In this document: positions 1-11,688 of the stretch, one piece after another
Position numbering within the stretch: the first letter of the stretch is position 1
Layout of the letters: every line of letters begins with the position of its first letter
Source of the DNA: Tuctoria greenei
Lineage: Eukaryota; Streptophyta; Magnoliopsida; Poales; Poaceae
Assembly: GCA_036927565.1 (NCBI GenBank)
Contig: JAYESD010000003.1
Coordinates: 96,147,591-96,211,590, forward strand
Direction of reading: 5' to 3'
Length of the DNA: 64,000 nucleotides
Made by a program: the position numbers and the translations under genes
The notes under the pieces: model-generated
Told to the model about the DNA's origin: nothing
What the model saw: the letters and a program-made list of their open reading frames with translations, nothing else
Database searches by the model: none

Positions 1-953
1 GTCTTCTTGACACCAAAGTGTCCCATCAACCCTCCACCAAGTGCTTACAGCAATAGTAAGATACGCACAGAACTAGCTAGAATGCACAATTTGTTAGCTC
101 GAAACACAAAACCATTAGTGAGAACAAACTTGTTCCATGTGTTTTCCTTCTTTACATTGCAGCAGCACATCTTTGAAATCAGCCTCAAAAGCATATTGTT
201 CTTTAATTGTTTCCAAGCCAAAAATCTTAAAATCAAGTTGGGACAACATATTATAACGGCGAGAGGCCATGATATTATCTTTTTCTTTCTTTTGTTTGAT
301 GACATAAGGAAAGGACTCAATGAATTCTGCCCCCTTGGCATGCCTGCGGTTCAGATTAGTTTGGCTCTTAATGTGCTTCAAAGATTCATGATCAGAATGT
401 ATAACAAATTATTTAGGCCATAAATAATGTTGCCATGTTTCCAAAGTTCTTACTAGTGCATATAATTCTTTATTGTAAGTGGAATAGTTTAGACTAGGCC
501 AATTCAGTTTCTCACTAAAATAAGCAATAGGTTTCCCCTCTTGCAACGAGACACCTCTGAATCCAATACCACTAGCATCGCATTCCAATTAAAAAGTCTT
601 ACTGAAATCTGGTAATTGGAGAAGGGGTGTATGAGTTACCCTATTATTCAAAGTTTCAAATGCAGCCTCTTGCGCCTTGCCCCATGTGAAAGGAGCACCC
701 TTCTTTGTAAGCTCATGCAGTGGGCCTGCTATAGTGCTGAAGTCCTTCACGAAACGACGATAGAATCCAGCAAGTCCGAGAAAGCTTTGTACTTGTGTGG
801 CCGTGGTAGGAGTCGGCCAGCTGTGTATCGCCTCCACCTTGGCTTGATCGACTTCAATTCCCTGTGGTGTCACAACATAGCCAAGAAAAGAGACTCTATC
901 TATGCAAAAGGTGCACTTGTCAATGTTACCAAATAAATGTGCCTCACGTAAAG
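1..953 (-). pseudogene. Element D pol: RT end, RNase H, integrase start
   Basis: Bases 953-589 encode the end of the RT domain and the connection (REAHLFGNIDKCTFC, then FLGLAGFYRRFVKDFSTIAGPLHELTKKGAPF). Bases 588-45 encode RNase H and the integrase N-terminus in more than one frame (IESFPYVIKQKK; ANKLC). The leucine run at about 55-46 is followed by a stop where element A has Gln, so CAA/CAG has become a stop. At 45-1 the zinc-finger region (GGGLMGHFGVKK type) is starting. The piece joins the RT segment at 1853 once the solo LTR and one copy of TAAAG are removed. Not functional. Confidence 0.88.
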
Positions 954-1852
954 TGATAAACCCAACGGGTACAGTGGATGCCCTACCTTTCAATGAGAGA
1001 TGTTGGTGGTGAATGAATTTGGTGTAGGCCGACGTTGGCTGCCCAATTACCACAACTAGAATGGTGTGGCGCCTTGTCTCCTGGTAACTACGATTTGGGT
1101 GGAGGTCAACATTGTGCTACCCGACTACAACAACCACAAGGGTGTTGCGCCTTAGCTATAGTTACACCGGCTCTTGTTGTTGCTGTTCTTGCCGTGCCAA
1201 GAACAACCTTGAACCTGCAAGCAATCAAAGAACAAGTAAGAACAAGATAACAAGCAAACACTCATGGTGTGATAAGTTGCGGTTCTGATTCAAGTAATCG
1301 GAAGGTCTCATCGACACATGCGTTACAAGGAAGTAGCAATGGCTAAACTTACGGAAAACAAAACCCAAGTTCTTCATATGGCTGCTAGTTGTTTATATAG
1401 AGGAGGAAGACTAGAACTCAAGATGGAGTCACGAGTTTTGTTTGGCCTTCTTTGAGCAGCTCAAGAGTTATCTGCCTTTGATTCTTGATCCAATGGAAAG
1501 TAGACGAAGAGACCTTTCCAGCAAATACTTATTTGCATTAAAAAACCATTGGAGCCCCTTTTAAGCTGGTACTTGCTGCAGTTACGAGGACCCCTCGGGT
1601 GGAGTAGCCTTCATTGCATTAATCCCTCCATTCCTATTAGCTGGATCAATTCCCAAGCACCTAATAATAACAAGGTCATCACAAGGCTTTAATAGTTCCC
1701 CATTTGAAGGATAATTACTTTGAACAGCCAAGAATGAATTCACCTGATAATTAAGTTGACGTCCATGAGCGCGTGTCATTGGACCTTGATTAGCTGCAAG
1801 TTGTGAATGGGCTGCTGTTGTTGTTGTATCAATGGTAGTGATGTCCTCATCA
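954..1852 (-). mobile_element. Solo LTR of the D/B family, inserted in element D pol
   Basis: 899-bp LTR. On the minus strand it starts TGATGAGGACATCAC at 1852 and ends GGGTTTATCA at 954. It is flanked by identical 5-bp duplications TAAAG (949-953 and 1853-1857) and interrupts the D reading frame between AVFNAL and REAHLFGN of RT. No internal sequence, primer site or second LTR is present, so it is a solo LTR left by LTR-LTR recombination. A TATA box (TATATAAA on the minus strand) lies at 1392-1399. The LTR keeps a coding-like stretch at about 1582-1852 (QLNYQVNSFLAVQSNYPSNG) shared with the other LTRs of this family. Confidence 0.93.
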
Positions 1853-2897
1853 TAAAGCATTGAAAACAGCACGGAGATGATCAAGATGCTCTTCTAGAGA
1901 TGTGCTATAGATCAAGATGTCATCAAAATATACTACGACAAATCTTCCAATGAAAGCACGTAAAATCTCATTCATTAAGCTCATGAAAGTGCTAGGTGCA
2001 TTAGTGAGACCAATAGGCATGACTAACCACTCATACAAACCAAACTAGGTTTTAAACATTGTGTTCCATTCATCACCTATCTTCATGCGAATTTGTTTGT
2101 ATCCACTGCGCAGGTCAATTTTATAGAAAATCATTGAGCCACTAAGTTCATCAAGCATATCATCTAACCTAGGAATAAGATGACAATATCTAATGGTAAT
2201 GTTATTAATTGCTCGACAATCTACACACATGCTTCATGATCCATCTTTCTTTGGGACCAAAAGAATAGGAACAGAGCAAGGACTAAGGGACTCACGGACA
2301 TAATCTTTGTCGAATAATTCTTGTACTTGTCACTGAATCTCCTTAGTCTCCTCCGGGTTGGTCTTGTACGGTGCTCGGTTTGGCAAAGAATCCCCAGGAA
2401 TGAGGTCAATCTAATACTCAAACCGTCTCAATGGTGGCAGCCCGGCTGGTACCTCTTGTGGAAAGCGTATTCCTGCAAAAGGTTAGTGACAGCAGGGGGC
2501 AAAGCACATGGTATGTCCTGAAGTGAGAACAAAGCTTCTTTGCAAGCAAACACATAGCAGATTGCAGCATTATTTTTTAATTCAAGCAAATCAGATTTGG
2601 AAGAAAGAAAACAAAAACTCTTCAATTTTATTTCATTCTTCTTCACATGAGCAGATTTGGAATTGTCAGTCTTAGGTTGTGCCAATTCCTTCGCAACATT
2701 TGAATTTTCATTTTGAGTAGCTTTCTTATTTTTCTCTTTACAAGCTCTAGGAATATCATCCTTCAAAATAGCATTGGGAGGCATAGGGTGCAAAACAAGC
2801 TTCTTCTCATTATGAATGAAAGAGTATTGATTTGATTTACCATGATGTAATGTATCTTTGTCAAATTTCCAAGGTCGACCAAATAGCATAGAGGAAG
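1853..2897 (-). pseudogene. Element D pol: protease-RT linker and reverse transcriptase core
   Basis: From 2897 downward: end of the protease region (MLFGRPWKFDKDTLHHGKSN), linker, then RT. RT motifs seen: MCVDCRAINN, KIDLRSGYKQI with the first catalytic Asp retained, LVMPIGLTNAPSTF, and VVVYFDDILIYS with the YFDD box intact at about 1930. Defects include a TAG between the catalytic blocks at about 2045 (FKT*FGLYEW, Lys codon AAG to TAG) and a frameshift near 2230-2420. The upstream end meets the solo Tekay LTR at 2898 and continues at 5782. Confidence 0.88.
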
Positions 2898-5781
2898 TGT
2901 GACACCCGGTTCCGAAAATGAACCAAGTGCAGTATATGTGTGTTCAGGATGTTCAACACACATACACAAGTGCATCACAAACGACATACAGACAACTATG
3001 ACAACTCAAATTAATTAACAGATTTTATTACACAAGCCATATTATCCTCGAATACAAGGACTAATGAATATTAATGCCAAGTTCAACTAATGTAGCGGAA
3101 GTAAACTAATGAAGCAAACTAAGTAACTATGCAGCATAAGCAATAGGGTAGCGCAGCTCCAATCGACACCACAGTCAAAGTTAACGGTAGACACGGCCAG
3201 AAGTCCACATCATCATTGTTATACTCCCAATCCTAACCTGCAACCGTTGGTGGGGGGATTGCAAGAGTGAGTACATGTCGTACTGACCAAGTGTGGAAAG
3301 TATTACATATAGCTGATTCAAATGACGAATATAATAATGGCTAAGTGTTGAAAAGTACATCAAAACATATGAAAAGCAATATATTACATGTGTGTGAGTA
3401 AACCCATCATAAACCATGTAATCATCACAATTCCAATCCATATTCATTACCATCATCCATATTCCAGATTATTACCATGATCACAACCCATGTTCATTTA
3501 TCATAACTCGATCCATAACTATAACCATAACTATTAACAACATTAACCATAATCAACCAACCATCCCAAATCCCAATTTTCCCTCTAATCATGTAGGTCA
3601 TCCAGGCGCTCATAACCGGAAGCACGGCTATCATGATAGTTTTATTAGACTCTGGAGAGTGTACCACTTTACCCACATGTTTGTGATTTCATGACCCGTC
3701 GGCGACTAAAGAACCTCCCTTATGCCAATTACACTTCCTTTGGTGTATGGCCAAGAGATCACAAAATAACCTTTACAAAGGGATTACTAGCCTATTTAGA
3801 CCCCACTGAGGTTTCACCAGTGGCGATGCCTCCAACTGAGCACATCTTCAATCAAGGGCCCCCTCTTGAGCCATTCGGATCCCAGGGTAGTCCCACCAAT
3901 CATCAAAAAACCCAATCTAACTACCCCTTGCCTGAGCATCCTTAATGGTCCAAACCAGCACTAGCAACACCCTAATTAATCAGCTACGCCGCACCCATAC
4001 TTGGCCTCGTGGTGGCACTGTAGACCTGGCTTATTCTCGCATGAACCGGTCCTTAGATCTAAAGCAAGCAAACCACCATAACATCCAACCCATCCACATA
4101 CCAGGCTTTCTTAGAACACCCATTACCACATCATATTAACCAGTTCATGTTAACCATAATATCATAAATGCATAATTAAATTAAGTGGTATAGTTGTTCT
4201 CCCATTCCAATTAATTAAGCAAAGCAAAAAGGTGAAAAGCCCTTCCCGACTCTCTACCATGAATTCCAGGTGACAAGGGTGGTCATACAATGCTAGTAAA
4301 CTTCCTAGCATAGGATTTCCCATCAAATTGACACAAGCATGCACTTTTTGAAAACAAAATATTTATTTTAAAATAGGATCAATATGCTTCAAGGACACTT
4401 GCCTTGCTGTTGGGATTGGTTCGGATCAAAGCCTTCAAACTATTGGTGCTGGAGATCCTCCGCAGCACTCTCTAGCGCAAATCTGTCTAATCCGCACAAT
4501 AAACATACAAACAAGAAACACAATCAAAGAGTGCACAAATATTACTCAACATGACATGATATGCTTGATTAATGCAAATGCAAATTGAAACTTGTTAATT
4601 AGTTGCTTTTAATGATCACTAACTAGTTCTAATAGATCTTAACAAGTTTATACAGGTCTGGAGTTGATTTGATCAAATTTTAGAATTAATTTGACACAGT
4701 TTAACCAGGAAAATCAGACTAGTCCTCTAGGGACCAGACAAGTTTGTACTTCGCGAGAACAGCAGATTAGGGTTTTCTAGATCGACGTGAATTTGGAGAT
4801 TTGGGGTTGAATTCACGTAAGGAAAAGAGAATAGAAGGTATACCAGGTGTTTAGAACTCCAATGAACCAAAGATCTCGGAGGCAACACTTGGATCTTGGC
4901 GATCTAGGGTTCGTGAAGAGCTTGATGGTGGATTGTTGACGAAGAACGCGAAGTTGATGGAGATGTTGATCCTCTTTCGTTTCCTCCTTTTCTTCTTCTT
5001 GCTCTAGATCTCCTTCTCCCTTCTTGGTGGTGGCTAATCACGAGCTAGGGTTTGGGTGTGGTGGAAAAGTGGCAGATAGATGTCAAGTCAAGGGGTGGGG
5101 TTGTTTATATAGAGGTGGAGGCTAGGGTTAGATGGATTTTGAGTTTGAGATAAGTAGCGGCCGGTTTAGAGTCCTAGCAGGCTCTAAAAGAGTTAGGCAC
5201 GACGTCCCTAGGCCCACTTAATGTGAAACCCAAGAAACAAGTCGTATAACAACAGATCAACTCGGAGTCGCAATTTATCGAACAAGTATGAAAAGGACCG
5301 GACTAGTCCAAAAATGTCCAGAGAGAAATCGGACAAGTCCGGACTGGACATCAGACATGTCCGAACTTATTCAGAGGGAAAAAACAGACAAGTCTGGTCA
5401 AAAATCGGACAAGTCCGACTTTAGTGAGAAGGGGAAAACGGACAAGTCTGCTAGAATACTGGACTAGTTCGGACAAGTTCAGGGACTTAGCAAATTTTTC
5501 AAGGATTTGGAACATCGGACTAGTCCGCATAGGACCGGACAAGTCCGAAGGTGTCCAGAGGGAAAAATAGGCTAGTCCGCAGGAAAAATGGACAAATCCG
5601 AGCGAGGTCAGAAAAAAATCGGACTAGTCTGCACTAAAATCGGACTAGTTCGCACTTTACAGAATCCTTAAGTGCCGTTTTGTTTCTAATTCATTTTAAC
5701 TTGTTTCTTTTTATGTGGGGTAATGTTAAACATATATTAGGATGTATGCGATGCATGATGGATGAAAATGAGGCTGTTATA
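2898..5781 (-). mobile_element. Solo LTR of Tekay/Del type, inserted in element D protease region
   Basis: 2884-bp LTR, minus orientation. It starts TATAACAGCCTCATTTTCA (normally TGTAACACCC in this family) at 5781 and ends GGAACCGGGTGTCACA at 2898. Perfect 5-bp duplications GGAAG flank it (2893-2897 and 5782-5786). It splits the D frame between VVSMQA and MLFGRPW. It matches the 3' LTR of element C (20600-23398) along its length. U3 carries an array of palindromic GGAC(T/A)AGTCC motifs at about 5280-5660, followed by a TATA box (minus TATATAAA, 5104-5111). No internal sequence remains. Bases 3691-4139 read open on the plus strand in two LTR copies, but this looks incidental. Confidence 0.93.
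5280..5660 (-). repeat. Array of palindromic CGGACTAGTCCG / CGGACAAGTCCG motifs in U3
   Basis: About a dozen or more near-copies of a 10-12 bp motif (GGACTAGTCCG, GGACAAGTCCG and point variants) recur every 20-40 bases. CGGACTAGTCCG is a perfect palindrome. The array lies upstream of the LTR TATA box, so it sits where transcription-factor sites would be. The same array recurs at 19728-20075 and 22880-23280, with outliers at 4715-4750 and 22325-22370 on the other side of the TATA box. Confidence 0.85.
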
Positions 5782-7488
5782 GGAAGCTTGCATAGATACC
5801 ACATCGCAATCAATGTAATAATGGTAGGAATCAATTGTAAATTCAGTATGAACCAAACGTCTTACCTTAAGCTTACCATTATCCTTGAAGCATTGGATGT
5901 AGTAGGGATGTGGATGTGGAAGTGTTTTCATCCCAAGCTTCTCTATCATGGCAGCACTTTCTAAATTTTTGCAGCTTCCTCCATCAATAATAATGCGACG
6001 CTATCGTTCAAAAACTACACACTTGGTTTGGAATAGATTGTGTCGCTGGTTCTGAATCAGCTTTGATCATTTGGGCACTCAAGATACGCCTCACAACAAG
6101 ATTCTCATAGTGGTCAGAATGATCAGCACCAATGTGCTCTTCATCATTATTCTTTCTTGCATCTTGTGCAGCAAGCATGTCATATGTTTTATCATCTAAA
6201 TCACCAGCGGATGAGTACTCACCATTTTCTCGTACAATCGTCACACGCTTGCTTGGGCAGTCCCTTTGTAGGTGCCCAAAACCCTTGCACTCGAGGCATT
6301 GAATGTCTTTTGTTCTCCCGGTGGAAGAGATGGAAGATGTGTTGGCTGCAACTTGGGTGGATCCTTTTGTTGTCTCGATAGCACGTGAAGGTGCTGATTT
6401 TGATGTAGTCCTAGGCAATTGATTAGAAGAATCGTCGAAGAATCATGCTTAAGAACAGTAGCACTTGAGCAGGACTGCCATGAGGTAGTTCAACTTGCAG
6501 AAATGTTAGATCTTGTGCGTCATCCCTGCACTTCTCTTTCAGCCTTACGACCAACATGGAATAATCGAGTGACATTAGTGTATTCCTTATAAGCCAATAT
6601 GTCCTGAATTTCTCTTGTTAAACCACCCATAAATCTAGCCATTGCAGCCTTTTTATTTTCAACTAGGCCACATCGCATCATACCTATTTGGAGTTCTTGA
6701 TAGTACTCCTCAAAATATTTGTTGCCTTGCCTAAGTTGTTGTAATTTATGCAATAGGTCACGAGGATGATAGGAAGGAACAAAACGACGAGGCATGTTCG
6801 TTTTAAGGCATTCCAAGTTTGTTGTACGGTAGTTTGATTTTAGTTTGATACTCATGCCACCAAACAGAAGCAAAGTCAGTGAATTCACTAGTAGCAGCTC
6901 TAACCTTTTTATCGTCAGGAAAATCATGGCATGCAAATTTATGATCTACTGATAATTTCCAAGACAGATATGTATCTGTATCATATTTCCCATCAAAGGG
7001 TGGTATGGAGAATTTAATGCTGCGTAGGGAATCGACATTTTCATGTACCTCATGTCGTAGGGCTCGACCACCCATACCACGATGGTTGCGACGTGGCTGC
7101 CGTCGATACCTGAAAGGTCCATCATCAAGCTTGGTATCCGCTGAATACTCTGCCTCGTCATATCTTGCAGCTCTGCCAAAGTGCCAACAGAGTCATGGCT
7201 GTCATCAACATGTCTTTGCATCTCTTCGCATCCAACCTGTTCCATCCTCTCCAATCGCTCAATGATTGCTGCAAGAGAAGTGTTAATAGCCCCAGAAGTG
7301 CTTTCTAATGTGGTCAGCTTGGTGTTGGTGCAAATCTGCGTCGACTCTAATTGACCAATGTGTTCATTGGTGACTTGAATATCCTCCTTGAGGGCATCCG
7401 TGTGCAGATTTACTTGGCGTTCGAAATGTTGAATGATCCCCCTCGTACGTGGTGAATGTGGAGATGTCTCATTCGCATCAGCTAACAT
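5782..7488 (-). pseudogene. Element D gag and protease
   Basis: Gag starts at 7488, in a CTAACCATG context shared with element B (LADANETSPHSPRTRG). A coiled-coil-like stretch follows (HIGQLESTQICTNTKLTTLE), then the capsid region (FSIPPFDGKYDTDTYLSWKL; FVPSYHPRDLLHKLQQLRQG). A canonical CCHC knuckle, CLECKGFGHLQRDC, lies at about 6255-6300. Protease follows with IIDGGSCKNL, the DGG form of the active site, at about 5960-5995, then MIEKLGMKTLPHPHPYYIQ to the solo-LTR junction. Frame changes occur near 7075, 6800 and 6430, so it is not functional. Confidence 0.88.
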
Positions 7489-8342
7489 GGTTAGAAAAGA
7501 AAGGAAATACAACAGCAAGCAGATTAATCCTAATAGTTGCTAAGAGGTGGTAGGACACAATCACTTCCACACTAGCAAGAAATTAATCTCTTACAAGTTC
7601 TTACCACGCAATGCAGGAGGCGCCGACAAACAGCAAGAACGAGAAACGGTGGCTGCCAGCACAACCCTGTGGTGTTGTAGATGATTTTGTGGAGCTGTAG
7701 GTGGCTGCTAGAAATGAGTTGCACAAAGGAACAGCTAGTACCACATTAGTCACAACAAGTTGAATAAACGTTCCATGATAATACTATGCTGGTCCTAGTC
7801 TAAACCATGATAGAGACGCAAGCCGTTACTCCACGTGATGTTAAATATTTGTAGTAGAAAAGTTTGTACAACACGAATGCTATGTTTTAACAAAACATTC
7901 AAAACAGCAAGTTGAACTCCAAAATTTGAAACAAATGTTGTACAAACTATTTCTTTTTTTTTTGTATTGAGAAACTTTTTTCTAGCAAATTTTATTAGTG
8001 CGGCTTTTCTTTCTTTGCACGTGCCTTTTTCTTGCTGATCCGTGTGGCTTTGGCTTTTCTTTTGCACTTGCCCTTTTCTCAACTTTGGATACATAATGAA
8101 AATGGACTGAGAACAAGGTGGCACGAACTCGAAATTCTAGCGGTGAAAAACTTAGGACCAGCAACTCGACACAAAAAGACAACCATGAATTCAACAAGTC
8201 GAGGGCTAAGTAGCCAAGCAAAAGGCTCAAAGTGTTTTTAGGATTTTTTGATTGAACTTCTGTAGGCAAAAGTAGACTGTAGGTAAATGAAGAACAAGGA
8301 GAAGGAAATCTCTCACCGAGCAACCTGAAATCTAATACCACT
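7489..8342 (-). other. Element D untranslated leader with primer-binding site
   Basis: No coding evidence. The primer-binding site lies next to the LTR at 8331-8340 (minus TGGTATTAGA, matching the initiator-tRNA-Met form TGGTATCAGA except one base), two bases from the LTR end. The rest is leader, about 840 bp, with a T-rich run near 7945-7960. It corresponds to 56098-56946 in element B. Confidence 0.8.
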
Positions 8343-9256
8343 TGATGAACCCAACGAGTACGGGGGATGCCCTATCTTTCGATGAGAGATGTTGGTGGTG
8401 AACGAATTTGGTGGAGGTCGACGTTGGCTGCCCGACTACCACAACCAGAATGGTGTGGTGCCTTGAGCGACAGTTACACCGTCTCCTGATAACTACGATT
8501 TGAGTGGAGGTCGACGTTGTGCTACCCAACTACAACAACCACAAGGGTGGTGCGCCTTAGCGATAGTTACACCGGCTCCTGCTGTTGTCGTTCATGTCGT
8601 GCCAAGAACAGCCTTGAACCTGCAAGCAATTGAAGAACAAGCAAGAACAAGATAACAAGCAAACGCTCACAGGTGTGATAAGTTGGGGCTCTAATTCAAG
8701 TAATCGGAAGGTCTCGTCGACACTTGTGTTACAAGGAAGTAGCAATGGCTAAAGTTACAGAAAACAAAACCCAAGTTCTTCCTATGGCTGCTAGTTGCTT
8801 ATATAGAGGAGGAAGACTAGAACCCAGGATGGAGTCACAAGTCTTGTTCGGCCTTTTCTGGGCAGCTCAAGCATCATCTGACTTTGATTCATGATCCAAT
8901 GGAAAGTAGACGAAGATACCTTTCAAGCAAGTACTTATTTGCATTAAACAACCTTGGGAGTTAAAAGTTATGCCCCTTGGTACTTGCTGCAGTTACGAGG
9001 ACCCCTTGGGTGGAGCAGTCTTCATTGCATTAATCCCTCCATTCCTCCAAGCTGGATCAATTTCCAAGAATCTATAATAACAAGGTCCTCACAAGGCTTT
9101 AATAGTTCTCCATTTGAAAAATAATTAGTTTGAACAGCCAGGAATGAATTCACCTGATAATTATGTCCACGTGCAAGTGTCATTGAACCTTGATTAGCCG
9201 CAAGTGGTGAATTGGCTGCTGTTGTGGTTGTATCAATGGTAGCGATGTCCTCATCA
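8343..9256 (-). repeat. 5' LTR of element D
   Basis: 914 bp. Minus strand starts TGATGAGGACATCGC at 9256 and ends GGGTTCATCA at 8343. TATA box (minus TATATAAG) at 8798-8805. It matches the B LTRs (55171-56097 and 61680-62606) and the solo LTR at 954-1852. The stretch 9256 to about 9022 keeps the pol C-terminal reading (LNYQVNSFLAVQTNYFSNGE) typical of this family. Confidence 0.92.
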
Positions 9257-10482
9257 AAGTGGTGGCAACGGAGCCCACCTCTGTGGGCAATCGGGTGCCC
9301 CATCCTGCTCGACACGTGGCAGCCCGAGAGCCCGCCTCTTCGGGGAGGCCAGGTCCCAAGCTGAAGGGCATGGGGCAGTATCGGATCCCGCCCATGAGGA
9401 GGGACAGGGTCTGGGCCTGCTGGACATGCGGCACCTCTAAAGCCTGCCTATGCGGGGAGGCGGGATCCTTAGGCATTTTTATCCTGCGCGCGGGTGTACC
9501 TATTATGCAAGGTACCGATAATAGCCCTCGGGCCCACCTCGAGGTAGTCATCGATCTCGCAGGTGGGGCCTTCTCCTTTACTTCTCACGCGGCCTTTTTG
9601 ATTATGTCTTGGACAGTTGAGGTTGCAGCACGCCCCTGCCACTATGGACACAATGTTCACTCCTGGTTCATTGGTCGTGGCAACGTCATCTTTGCCTGCG
9701 GAGCGGCTTTATCCACAACAGTTCTCGATGTGGCTGTTGTGCTTCCACCGTTCCACCTCCTTGGGGACCGCTGAGTTTCATTCTTTGCTGACTCACCTCT
9801 AGGGTCTGGTCCTCTAACATGAGACCTGGGTCCCATTGTCATTGGCTTTGTAGGTTGCGCAACGCGTACTGGGCCTAGGCGACTGAAGATATTAGTGGGG
9901 GTCTGCCCGGCCGTGCTGCTGTTCCGGCAATTCTTCATGTTGAAGACTAATGGCCGAAGCTCCACAAGTCTTCTGGGGGCCTACTACTTCCAGCATCGGA
10001 GCAGGGCTCGATGCAAGTACATCACTCTCTTTAGTGTTGCGAGGTGGGAGCACTGGAGGGATGACTGGGATCCCCAACATCTATGACGGTTGCCTGGCAA
10101 ACACGTCGACATTGGCCAGGAGGAAGGCGACGAGCATGAGTTCCTATTTGTTGTCCAGAATCCCCGCTATGCGTGTGGTATGGGCGACATCAGAGCCGAT
10201 CTGGACGACCTTTACAGAGACGTCGTCGCTGTCGGGGGGGGGGGGGGGGGGGGGGGGGCTAGACATGGGGTGCAGCGGTTCAGCCGCGCTGGCGCGAGCT
10301 CGGGGGAGACTGGATTGGTCAAGCACCGCCAGGGGTAGGTGTTGGGGTCGCTGCAAGTGCTTCGAGCTTCTCCAAAGCTGACACTGCAGCAATACGGTCC
10401 CTGCGGATCAAGAGGACGCCAATGGGATTTGGCATCTTCAAGACCAGGCAGCCATAGTGGGCCACGGAAACAAATAATAATC
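9257..10482 (-). pseudogene. Tat-type Ty3/Gypsy fragment, region after protease
   Basis: At 10465-10340 the minus strand reads VAHYGCLVLKMPNPIGVL followed by RRDRIAAVSALEKLEALAA. This matches the segment after protease in element F (VAHYDYLVLKMPTPSDVL at 18133-18240). The remainder (9257-10330) is GC-rich, has no clean frame and contains a 25-base G run. It is bounded by the D LTR at 9256 and the E LTR at about 10483, with no LTR of its own. The 9257-10200 part is assigned by continuity only. Confidence 0.65.
10234..10258. repeat. Poly(G) tract, 25 G
   Basis: Uninterrupted run of 25 G inside the Tat fragment. It creates artificial glycine and proline runs in overlapping frames. Length may be unreliable in assembly. 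Confidence 0.95.
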
Positions 10483-11688
10483 TGAAACCACACGAAAACT
10501 TTCGTGTAGCACTTCCCCTTAAGAGAGTATTCTCAAGGGTATCGAATCTAAGGAATGTGTGTGTAATCTTACGAACTAATCCACCCAAGGACACAAAGTT
10601 GTTTGGTAGGTAAGGAAGAGAGAGAGGAATTCAAAGTATTGATTCTAGTTCAAAAGAATTTGCAGTAGCTGCTTGCTTCGGGCACGGGTTTACCCCGAGC
10701 AACACTAGGCGACTCCGGCCAAGAGCCTATGGCATAGCCGAACGTGTAGGATTACAAAGGACAGATAGGGTTGTCACCACCTACTACCTACCTCTTCAAT
10801 CTATGGGTCTATGAGATATTCACTGGTGATTCTAACATAAGCACCACGCTTACATTCTAAATCACAACTCTAGTTGTTTCAAACAAAAAGCTACAACTAG
10901 AGCCTCTAATCAATTAAAGCAATGAACCCATAAGTAACTACTTGTGCAAACTACTATGATTTGAGAATCAAACTTTAATGATTTCACAAAGGGCTTACTT
11001 GATTTGAATAACACCTTTGTAGGGGTACAAGTGTAGAAGAGGGACTTGACAAGCCCAAGCCTCCTCCTAAACTCTTCACCACACTCTCCTTCTACTTGGC
11101 AGCCTCCAAGACTACTCTAAACCTTTGGAGTGATATTCTATTATCAACTTTTGGTGTGTGTGTGAAGTGAGGTGTGGGGTTCAATTTATATGGGGGAGAA
11201 GAGTTTGTTCCCGCCATCAAATGTGTGTGAATCAGTCTCCCATGACCTCTTCAAGCAGGGAGGAGCCAACATGTGGCGTTTGACCGCGAAAGGCGCCATG
11301 ACCTAATCGGTCGACTAAGGGGGGGGGGGGGGGGGTTGGTCGACCTGTTCTCAGCCCCGTTGGGGCTGTGCTTCCTCCACGTCACTTACAGGTGGGTCAC
11401 ATCCCCTTATATAGGTGCTACACCGTTGGATGGCCTCAGATACTTCTGTTTGTGGGCCATTTTATCCATGTGATGAAACATGGCGTTGCTTGATTCATCA
11501 AAACTTAATTTTATGTATTACTCCCTGCATGTCTTAGTATTTTGGGTCTAAATTCACCTACATTCAAACAAACACCAACACTTGTGGAATTGGTTAGTTT
11601 TTAACCCTACCACTACGTTGTGTATCTTTTTTGTGCACATTATGAGGTGAATTGGCGGTCTAAATATGACACTTAAGGACCATCAACA
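10483..11688 (-). repeat. 3' LTR of Athila-type element E
   Basis: Starts TGTTGATGGTCCTTAAGTG on the minus strand at 11688, directly after the polypurine tract. The other end, near 10483 (minus ...GGTTTCA), is inferred from where Tat homology resumes. A block at 10682-10770 is nearly the same as 63291-63375 in the LTR of the non-autonomous family G (both contain GGCTATGCC, then GGCTCTTGGC and GAGTCGCCTAGTGT). Also contains a 17-base G run at 11319-11335 beside GGTCGAC motifs. Confidence 0.8.
11319..11335. repeat. Poly(G) tract, 17 G
   Basis: Run of 17 G in the E LTR, between GGTCGACTAA and TTGGTCGACC. In the G-family LTRs the corresponding place has short mixed sequence (for example CCACCTAGTTGGCC at 38100), so the run is probably a local expansion. 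Confidence 0.9.

Larger units (their letters stand above)
1..9256 (-). mobile_element. Ty3/Gypsy LTR retrotransposon D, 3' end outside window
   Basis: Reading on the minus strand the order is 5' LTR (8343-9256), iMet-type primer site, leader, gag with zinc knuckle, protease, reverse transcriptase, RNase H and the start of integrase, which runs off the window at base 1. It belongs to the same family as element B: LTRs start TGATGAGGACAT and end near GGGTTCATCA, and the proteins correspond block by block. Protease has a DGG active site. No chromodomain is seen in this family, and the lineage (perhaps a CRM-related or Retrosat-like group) is an inference. Coding is interrupted by stops, frameshifts and two later insertions (954-1852 and 2898-5781). 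The 5' flank is 9257-9261 (AAGTG); its partner is off the window. Confidence 0.9.

Noticed and set aside
3691..4139. Plus-strand frames in the Tekay LTR, also present in the second copy at 21366-21801
   Set aside because: Antisense to the LTR; shared because the LTRs are homologous. No domain recognised.
9259..9774. Long GC-rich plus-strand open frame
   Set aside because: It lies antisense to Tat sequence with no motif; the GC-rich base composition alone explains its length.
10090..10493. Overlapping frames with poly-Gly or poly-Pro
   Set aside because: Created by the 25-base G run.
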